Positions 58,435 through 64,000 of a stretch of 64,000 nt of DNA are shown piece by piece. The notes under the pieces are model-generated. The model saw only the letters and a list, made by a program, of their open reading frames with translations, did no database searches and had not been told where the DNA came from. The DNA is taken from positions 1-64,000 of the forward strand of contig NZ_FTNI01000027.1 of assembly GCF_900156315.1 (NCBI RefSeq), read 5' to 3'. The position numbers and the translations under genes were made by a program. Numbering within the stretch: the stretch's first letter is position 1; every line of letters begins with the position of its first letter. Source of the DNA: Microbispora rosea. Its GTDB lineage: Bacteria; Actinomycetota; Actinomycetes; Streptosporangiales; Streptosporangiaceae.

Positions 58435-59625
58435 TCAGGGGACGAGTCTCAGCTGGGGGCGATGGGCGGGCAGGCCGATCAGCTCGCGTACGCGCGCCAT
58501 GGGCCAGGCGAGCTCGCGGGCCAGCGCGGGCACGGTCAGCCCGGTCTCGGCCGCCGCCATCTCGAAGGCCTGGGCGAGCAGGACCGGCTGCTCGCCGGGG
58601 TAACCGGACACCGGCTCGGTGGCGAAGCCCGGCTGCCCGCGCAGCGCGGCGAGCCGCTGGTAGGCGCGCCCGGCCGCGGAGTCGGACAGCAGGCCGACCT
58701 CCCGGCACCGGTACAGCAGGGAGTCGACCGACACGCCCCAGACGCGGCGCAGCTCCGCCAGCCGCCGCAGGTCCGCCCGGGCGGGCAGGCTGGGCAGGAT
58801 GCTGTCGCGCGGGGTGAGGAACTCCGCGGCGAAGGAGTCGGCCTCGCGCTCCTGCTGGCTGTCCCCGGCGGCCGCGTCTCCATGCAGCACCAGGTGCCCC
58901 AGCTCGTGGGCGGCGGTGAAGCGGTGCCGGTAGACGTCGTCGAAGCGGTTGGGCGTCAGGACGACGATGGGCCGCGGCAGGCTGGACGTGGAGAAGGCGT
59001 CCACGGTGACCGCGTCCTCGTCGGCCTGGGGGAAGACGACGACGATCCCCCGGGACTCCATGTGCCGCACCAGGTGGCTGATCGGCCCGGTGCCGAGCTC
59101 CCAGTGGGCCCGCAGCGCGCGGGCCGCGCCCATGGGATCGCGGGGCAGGGCGCTGCCCGAGTGCACCTCGCCCCCGGCGAAGCCGGGCAGGTCCACGAAG
59201 GGGAGCCGCACCCGTTTCTCCAGCGCGTACGTCAGCTCCCAGACCTGCTCGACGAAGGCCACCGCCTTGGCGCGCTGGTAGGCCCGGGTGGAGCGCAGGC
59301 TGCGGAAGTGCGCCATCGAGCCGTCCAGCTTGCCGTGCGGGCGGCCCGGCAGGAAGAAGGCCGCGGGCACCGCGAGCACCTCGGCGAGGAGCGGAACCAG
59401 ATCGGGACGCGGCCGGGTGACCCCTGCCTCGTACTGGCCGACCGCGGCGGGTGACACCCCGATGCGCTCGGCCACCTCCTTCTTCGTCAGCGCCGCCAGG
59501 CGTCGCGCCTGGGTGAGGCGGGTGCCGTCGAAGGCGTCCGCCACGGCCTGCGGGCTGGGCGCTGTGGTGCCGGATTCGGGGGGAACGGTCTCCTCGACCA
59601 GGCGCAGCCGGTCATCGTCCTTCAT
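58435..59625 (-). CDS. XRE-family regulator fused to ImmA/IrrE-type metallopeptidase
   Basis: 396 aa. The helix-turn-helix is at about 35-90 (LTQARRLAALTKKEVAERIG, VSPAAVGQYEAGVTRPRPDL). The gluzincin-type ImmA/IrrE domain is at about 160-290, with RFTAAHELGHLVLHG as zinc motif and EREADSFAAEFLTPRDSI downstream. A helical tail completes it. Such proteins cut a repressor or partner under stress (as in ICEBs1 ImmA or IrrE/DdrO). It starts inside the end of the upstream 263-aa gene (14-base overlap), so the two are made together. Confidence 0.9.
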   Translation of the reverse strand: MKDDDRLRLVEETVPPESGTTAPSPQAVADAFDGTRLTQARRLAALTKKEVAERIGVSPAAVGQYEAGVTRPRPDLVPLLAEVLAVPAAFFLPGRPHGKLDGSMAHFRSLRSTRAYQRAKAVAFVEQVWELTYALEKRVRLPFVDLPGFAGGEVHSGSALPRDPMGAARALRAHWELGTGPISHLVRHMESRGIVVVFPQADEDAVTVDAFSTSSLPRPIVVLTPNRFDDVYRHRFTAAHELGHLVLHGDAAAGDSQQEREADSFAAEFLTPRDSILPSLPARADLRRLAELRRVWGVSVDSLLYRCREVGLLSDSAAGRAYQRLAALRGQPGFATEPVSGYPGEQPVLLAQAFEMAAAETGLTVPALARELAWPMARVRELIGLPAHRPQLRLVP

Positions 59626-60403
59626 CGGCGGCGGCGTCCGGTGCGTACGGCGCCTCGCTCATCGGAGGCAGGTCGGTCGCGCGCTCGTAGGACGGGCGCG
59701 GATTCAGGGCCGGAGCCGGCATCGCGCCCCGGGCGAACGCGGACGCCTCTCCTGCGGAGGCCACCACCCCGGGCAGCTCGGCCGCCGGCGCCTGCCCGGC
59801 GAGCGGAATCGGCTCGCAGTGGTGCCACCGCAGGCTGCCGGTGCGGTCGAGCAGCTCGGCCTCGCCCCACCACACGTCGAGCAGACCGGCCCTGGCGTTG
59901 CAGGCGTACGCGATGAGCACGAGGCGGGTGCCCTCGGGCAGCCGGGTGAGCGCGCGGGCGGCCGGAGTCGCGGGCTCCGGCAGGGCGGCCTCGACGCCGC
60001 CGAGCGTGAGCTGCTCGGCCCAGGGCCGCGGGCCGAACCTGGTGAACAGCGCCTGCACCAGCCCGGACGGCCTGCCGTCGCCGATCCTGGCGTTGACCAC
60101 GCTGACCGAGCGGTCCTTCGCGTAGCGGAACGGGAACAGCAGGTTGCCGCCGAGCACGACGAGCTCGTGCTGGGAGCCCGGCGGCTTGACGGTCACGACG
60201 TCGGGCATGTCCGCGAACGCGCCGGCCAGGGCCTCGAACTTGCGGGACATGAGCGTGAAGCCGAACGGGTGGAGGAGCTCCGTCCGCGCCGTCTTCTGGG
60301 CGTCCTGGGCGTTCTCCAGGGCGAGCGTCAGCGCCTCGGTCACCCCCTGGCGGATCTGCTCGGCGCGCGGGCCGAACGTCTCCAGAGCCCAGGTCGACAG
60401 CAT
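59612..60403 (-). CDS. Conserved partner of the XRE/ImmA gene, unknown function
   Basis: 263 aa from ATG 60403 (GGAGGT four bases upstream). No recognised motif; soluble, with an N-terminal helix (PRAEQIRQGVTEALTLALEN) and a mixed middle (FGFTLMSRKFEALAGAFADM, KDRSVSVVNARIGDGRPSGL, EGTRLVLIAYACNARAGLLD). The tail is Pro/Ala-rich. Coupled translation with the peptidase suggests a sensor/substrate or toxin-antitoxin-like pair. Upstream, 60404-60716 (about 310 bases) holds no gene, but a TATGAT box on the minus strand near 60511 may be its promoter. Confidence 0.72.
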   Translation of the reverse strand: MLSTWALETFGPRAEQIRQGVTEALTLALENAQDAQKTARTELLHPFGFTLMSRKFEALAGAFADMPDVVTVKPPGSQHELVVLGGNLLFPFRYAKDRSVSVVNARIGDGRPSGLVQALFTRFGPRPWAEQLTLGGVEAALPEPATPAARALTRLPEGTRLVLIAYACNARAGLLDVWWGEAELLDRTGSLRWHHCEPIPLAGQAPAAELPGVVASAGEASAFARGAMPAPALNPRPSYERATDLPPMSEAPYAPDAAADEGR

Positions 60404-60716
60404 CGCCACCTCCGGTGCGTTCCGCGCAGTGCTGGGTTTCGCTTGCCTTCCAGCGACCCCGGTGATCTCCAGTGACCGCCGGACGCCGGAGGCACTTTAT
60501 TTTCCAACATCATAGGCCCGCGAGTGCTTCACGTGTCCCGTGCGTCACGGCTCTTCCGGCCGTGAGAGCCGCCCGGGAATGGCCGCAGAGATGGCTATAG
60601 TGCCAAATGTCGTGATCGGGGAGGGGAGTGTGGCGGGCGTGTGCGCCGCCGCACTCCCCGGCCGTACGGCGGCCGCCCGGCGCGTGCCCGCGTACGGCAC
60701 GCACAACGGGAGAGCC

Positions 60717-61868
60717 ATGGCACACCCCCCACCTTCCGGCCCATATCCGGGCGGGCCTCCCGCCAATCCCTACGGATCCGGGCCGCATGGTCCGGGGCAG
60801 CCGCCCGCAGGGCCGCACCAGCCGTGGCCGGGCTATCCGCCGCCAAACCAACCGCCGCTCAATCAACCGCCACCGAACCAACCGCCCCCGAACCAACCGC
60901 CACAAGGGTGGCCACCGGGTCCGCACCCCCAGCCCGGCGGGCAGCCGTGGCAGCGGCAACCGGCGCAGGCTCCCGGGCCGATGCCGCAGCCATGGCCGCA
61001 CCCGCAACCACCGCAGCAGCAATCGCCGCAGCCGGGTCCGTGGCCCGCGCCCGGCGGTCCGTACGAGCCGGGCGGTCCGTACGAGCCGGGCGGCCCGTAC
61101 GAGCCGGAAGACGACGGCAGGCCGCGGCGGGGAGCCGGGCGGGTCTTCGGCGGGGTCCTGTGCGGGGGGCTCGGCCTGGTGCTCCTGCTCGGTGGGGGCG
61201 CCGTCGTGGCGAAGGCCGTGTCGAACAGCCACCAGGAGATCCGCAACACCGAATACGCGCGCAACCTGTGGCGCAACGAGCCCGCCGAGGCGCTTTTTCC
61301 CGCGGCGCTCGGCCTGCAGGACCCGGAGAAGAGACAGGGCGACCCGAACACCGAGCGCGGCTGGACCAGAGTCGCGATCTCCCCGGAGACCTCCTGCGCG
61401 AAGGCGCTGAGCGGGGCCGTGGCGAAGGAGGCCGCCCGACGCGGCTGCGTCGCGGCCCTGCGCGCCACGTATGTGGACGACACGGGCGGCACCGCCGCGA
61501 CCATCGCCATCGTCGTGTTCCGCGACCCGAAGGTCGCCCTCGATCTGGGCGACCTCGTTCACGACAAGGGGGACGCCGACCGGCCCGACCAGGCCGTGCA
61601 CGCCCTCGCCGCCCCGGGGATCGCCTGGAGCGACGCCGTACGGGCGGGCAGTGGGGGCGACAAGGTGCTGGACGTCTACGCGCCGTGCGCGGTGGTCGCC
61701 TCGGCGGGACCGGCGGACGGCAGGAAGGCGGGCCGGCTCCCGCAGCCCTGGGGCAGGCGAAGCTACCAACAGCGCATGGACCGCGAGCCGTGGAACGCGG
61801 TGGCGGAAGGCCTGGCCGAGTCCCTCGCCTGGCGGCTGACGGATCTGATTCCGCAGGGGAAGGCGTGA
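60717..61868 (+). CDS. Proline-rich single-span membrane protein paired with mycosin-like protease
   Basis: 383 aa with GGGAGA before ATG 60717. The first 140 residues are Pro/Gln/Gly/Asn-rich with NQPPP and GGPYEP tandem repeats. One membrane span lies at about 146-167 (VFGGVLCGGLGLVLLLGGGAVV). A 210-residue outer domain follows with two Cys pairs (SPETSCAKAL, RRGCVAALRATYVD, YAPCAVVASAG). Proteins of this shape accompany mycosins near actinomycete type VII secretion loci. The stop overlaps the protease start by 4 bases. Confidence 0.8.
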   Translation: MAHPPPSGPYPGGPPANPYGSGPHGPGQPPAGPHQPWPGYPPPNQPPLNQPPPNQPPPNQPPQGWPPGPHPQPGGQPWQRQPAQAPGPMPQPWPHPQPPQQQSPQPGPWPAPGGPYEPGGPYEPGGPYEPEDDGRPRRGAGRVFGGVLCGGLGLVLLLGGGAVVAKAVSNSHQEIRNTEYARNLWRNEPAEALFPAALGLQDPEKRQGDPNTERGWTRVAISPETSCAKALSGAVAKEAARRGCVAALRATYVDDTGGTAATIAIVVFRDPKVALDLGDLVHDKGDADRPDQAVHALAAPGIAWSDAVRAGSGGDKVLDVYAPCAVVASAGPADGRKAGRLPQPWGRRSYQQRMDREPWNAVAEGLAESLAWRLTDLIPQGKA

Positions 61869-63076
61869 CCGGGCGCGGGCTCCGCGCCGCCCTTGCCGTC
61901 GCCGCGGCGGTTCTCGCGGCGGCGGGTACGGCGGTTCCGGCGCGGGCGGACGCGCCCAGGGACTGGGAGGTCTCGGCCCTGCGGCTGCCCGAGGCGCACC
62001 GGACGGCCCAGGGGGACGGCGTTCTGGTCGCCGTGCTCGACACCGGTGTGGTGGCCAGGCATCCCGCGCTGGGCGGCCGGGTGACGACCGGCCGCGACTT
62101 CATCGGGGGCGGCGCCAGGCTGGGCCAGTCCTACTGGGGCGAGCACGGCACCGCGATGGCGTCCGACGTGCTCAAGGTGGCGCCGAAGGCCCGCATCCTG
62201 TCGGTGCGGGTCATCTGGGACGACGACGACCCCGCGCGGCGGCGGGCGCTGAAGATGAAGCAGGACGCGCAGGCCGAGAAGGCCGCGCACGCCCTGGCCA
62301 ACGGCATCAGGTATGCCGTCGGCAAGGGGGCGAAGGTCATCTCGATGTCGCTCGGCACCGACGAGTGGGCGATCCTCTCGGGCTACGAGGAGGACACGGT
62401 CGCCGCGGTGGACTACGCGGTGAGCAAGGGTGTCACGATCCTGGCCAGTTCCGGCAACGGCGGCTCGACCGACCCGCTGGAGAAGGACGCCAACAACAGC
62501 GTGTCCTACCCGGCCGCCTATCCCGGGGTCATCGGGGTGGCGGCGCTCGGGCCCGACGGCCGCCGGGCGGACTTCTCCCAGGTGCACACCTACACCACGA
62601 TCGCGGCCCCCGGCGTCGGCATCCACAGCGCCAGGAATCTCGGCGGCTACGCATCGGTCTCCGGCACCTCCCCGGCCTGCGCCATCGCCGCAGGGGTGGT
62701 CGCGCTGGCGCTGTCCCGCAACCCGAAGCTCACACCGGGACAGATCCGGGGCATCCTGACCAGGACCGCCCGGCATCCGGCGGGCGGATACAACCCGTTC
62801 GTCGGCTTCGGCCAGGTGGACGCGGCCGCCGTGGTCGCGGCGGCCGGCTCTCCGGGGAAGCCCGCGGTCCGGGCCGTGCCGTACAAGGGGAAGAAGTACT
62901 TCGGCGACGGCCCCACCGACGCGCCCATGACCCACCCGCCCATCGACACCGGTTATCTGGCCATCGGCGGGGGCGCGGGAGCGGTCGGCCTTCTGTTCCT
63001 GCTCGTCGCCTTCCTCTTCCTCCGCCGTCCCAAGGCCCCAGTCCCGCCGCCGGAAGGACCGCCCCCGCCGTCTTGA
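61865..63076 (+). CDS. Mycosin-like membrane-anchored subtilisin (S8) protease
   Basis: 403 aa from GTG 61865. Signal peptide (about 1-29), then the S8 catalytic triad: Asp in VLVAVLDTGVVARHP, His in YWGEHGTAMASDV, Ser in VSGTSPACAIAAGVVALALS. A C-terminal membrane helix (GAGAVGLLFLLVAFLFL, about 370-390) and a Pro-rich tail anchor it. This is the MycP layout of type VII (ESX) secretion systems, but EccB/C/D/E genes and WXG100 substrates are not visible in the window. It may be an orphan or the edge of a dispersed system. Confidence 0.9.
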   Translation: MTGRGLRAALAVAAAVLAAAGTAVPARADAPRDWEVSALRLPEAHRTAQGDGVLVAVLDTGVVARHPALGGRVTTGRDFIGGGARLGQSYWGEHGTAMASDVLKVAPKARILSVRVIWDDDDPARRRALKMKQDAQAEKAAHALANGIRYAVGKGAKVISMSLGTDEWAILSGYEEDTVAAVDYAVSKGVTILASSGNGGSTDPLEKDANNSVSYPAAYPGVIGVAALGPDGRRADFSQVHTYTTIAAPGVGIHSARNLGGYASVSGTSPACAIAAGVVALALSRNPKLTPGQIRGILTRTARHPAGGYNPFVGFGQVDAAAVVAAAGSPGKPAVRAVPYKGKKYFGDGPTDAPMTHPPIDTGYLAIGGGAGAVGLLFLLVAFLFLRRPKAPVPPPEGPPPPS

Positions 63077-63082
63077 TACTGA

Positions 63083-63102
63083 GCCCCGGCGACGGCCGGG
63101 GC
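63083..63102 (+). terminator. Hairpin terminator after the mycosin-like gene
   Basis: An 8-bp perfect stem GCCCCGGC / GCCGGGGC with a GACG loop, seven bases after the stop codon. Confidence 0.7.
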
Positions 63103-63126
63103 GGGCCGGGCTCCTTATCGTGAGGT

Positions 63127-64000
63127 ATGGGGGAGATCCTGGTCGGCACGGCGTCGTGGACCGACAAGACGCTGCTGGAGTCGGGGTGGTATCCGCCCGG
63201 CGTCACGACGCCGGAGGAACGCCTGCGCCACTACGCGGGCATGTTTCCGCTGGTGGAGGTCGACTCCACCTACTACGCGCCGCCCGCCGAGGCCACCGTG
63301 CGGCTGTGGGCCGAGCGGACGCCCGCGGAGTTCGTCTTCGACGTCAAGGCGTTCTCGCTGCTCACACGGCATCCGACCCGGCCGGGCGCGCTGCCGAAGG
63401 ACCTGCGTCCGAGCGGCGGCGGCAAGAACCTGTACGCCCGCGACCTCGACGCGAAGGTCGTGGACCAGGTCTGGGAGCGGTTCCTCGGCGCACTGTCGCC
63501 GCTGCGCGAGGCGGGCAAGCTCGGGGCGGTGCTCTTCCAGTTCCCCCGGTGGTTCCCGATCGGCCGGGCGAACAAGCACTACATCCTGGAGTGCAAGCGG
63601 CGCTGCGAGCCGTTGCGAATCTCCGTGGAGTTCCGCAACCACACGTGGATGAGCGAGGAGAACCAGGCCGAGACTCTCGACTTCCTCCGCTCGTACGCCA
63701 TTCCGTACGTGTGCGTGGACATGCCGCAGGGCTATCCGGACTCGATCCCGCCGGTCGTCGCCGCCACGTCCGACCTGGAGGTCGTGCGGTTCCACGGGCA
63801 CAGCGACAAGTGGACCAGCCACGACATCCACGAGCGCTTCGGCTACCGCTACTCCATCGACGAGCTGAAACGGTGGGCGCCGCGGCTGCGCGAACTCGGC
63901 GGACAGGCGTCCACGATCCACGTGCTGATGAACAACTGCTACCGCGACTACGCGCAGACCAACGCCCGCCAGCTCGCCGGCGTGCTCGCGGGCCTGCCGG
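63127..64000 (+). CDS. DUF72 domain protein (partial, runs off the right edge)
   Basis: About 291 codons are present, with no stop before the window end, from ATG 63127 (MGEILVGTASWTDKTLLESG). Family features: YPPGVTTPEERLRHYAGMFP, VEVDSTYYAPPAEATVRLWA, FVFDVKAFSLLTRHP, AVLFQFPRWF, ISVEFRNHTWM. DUF72 (YecE-like) proteins have a TIM-barrel fold and no settled function. Most of the usual length is present, so only the C-terminal end is missing. Confidence 0.9.
   Translation, partial: MGEILVGTASWTDKTLLESGWYPPGVTTPEERLRHYAGMFPLVEVDSTYYAPPAEATVRLWAERTPAEFVFDVKAFSLLTRHPTRPGALPKDLRPSGGGKNLYARDLDAKVVDQVWERFLGALSPLREAGKLGAVLFQFPRWFPIGRANKHYILECKRRCEPLRISVEFRNHTWMSEENQAETLDFLRSYAIPYVCVDMPQGYPDSIPPVVAATSDLEVVRFHGHSDKWTSHDIHERFGYRYSIDELKRWAPRLRELGGQASTIHVLMNNCYRDYAQTNARQLAGVLAGLP

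Overview
The window is about 64 kb of very GC-rich DNA (roughly 70% by eye) with dense, often overlapping genes, strong AGGAGG-type ribosome binding sites and many GTG starts. The gene content (SARP-type regulator, F420/FMN PPOX-family protein, mycosin-like S8 protease, actinomycete-style gas vesicle genes, DUF6886, GerMN/AMIN-like lipoprotein-type genes) points to a filamentous actinomycete. Streptosporangiales is a reasonable guess, but that is inference from gene families only.

Layout. 1-8.6 kb: envelope functions. These are a secreted protein running off the left edge, an orphan NarL-type sensor kinase, a DedA membrane protein, two secreted peptidoglycan hydrolases sharing a nearly identical C-terminal module, and a divergent 1006-aa SARP/NB-ARC/TPR regulator. 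8.6-26.3 kb: a selenium-dependent formate dehydrogenase (fdhA with an in-frame UGA and a SECIS-like hairpin, fdhB, NrfD-like membrane subunit) and the whole bacterial selenocysteine machinery (selD, the tRNA-Sec gene selC, selA, selB). Within this span lie a hydrolase behind a leader peptide and hairpin that looks like a translational attenuator, a two-component system, an MFS exporter flanked by a 26-bp direct repeat, and an accessory patch beside selC (DUF4143 ATPase, six 23-bp tandem repeats, a transposase-like remnant).

26.3-30.2 kb: PPOX oxidoreductase, a divergent TetR-quinone oxidoreductase pair, a photolyase, and a frameshifted, truncated DUF998 gene. 30.8-37.2 kb: a four-gene block that I cannot assign to a described system: a sigma-region-4-like protein with a membrane span and an extracellular domain, a MinD/ParA ATPase, a VirB8-like single-span protein, and a 755-aa Ser/Ala/Pro mucin-like exported protein. 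37.2-40.6 kb: a CDGSH iron-sulfur protein facing a coupled methyltransferase / haem-oxygenase-fold redox enzyme / glycosyltransferase operon.

40.6-46.8 kb: a complete minus-strand gas vesicle operon (gvpA, F, G, O, J, L, S, K plus two accessory genes). It shares a 330-bp control region with a divergent Asp23/Gls24-AmaP envelope-stress operon (47.1-49.7 kb). Both sides carry plausible sigma-B-type promoters, which suggests joint stress control. 49.8-56 kb: a DUF488 protein and two convergent secreted glycoside hydrolases (GH12 cellulase with CBM2; 1431-aa GH87-type alpha-1,3-glucanase) separated by a perfect 20-bp inverted repeat terminator. 56.2-64 kb: AMIN-like/GerMN exported protein, truncated haemoglobin, an ImmA/IrrE-XRE pair, a proline-rich membrane protein with a mycosin-like protease, and a DUF72 protein cut by the right edge.

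The best candidates for something undescribed are the attenuator-controlled hydrolase whose nucleophile serine is replaced by asparagine, the 30.8-37.2 kb membrane block, and the gas-vesicle/Asp23 divergent stress module. All functional calls rest on reading motifs and remembered family features; no database search was run.
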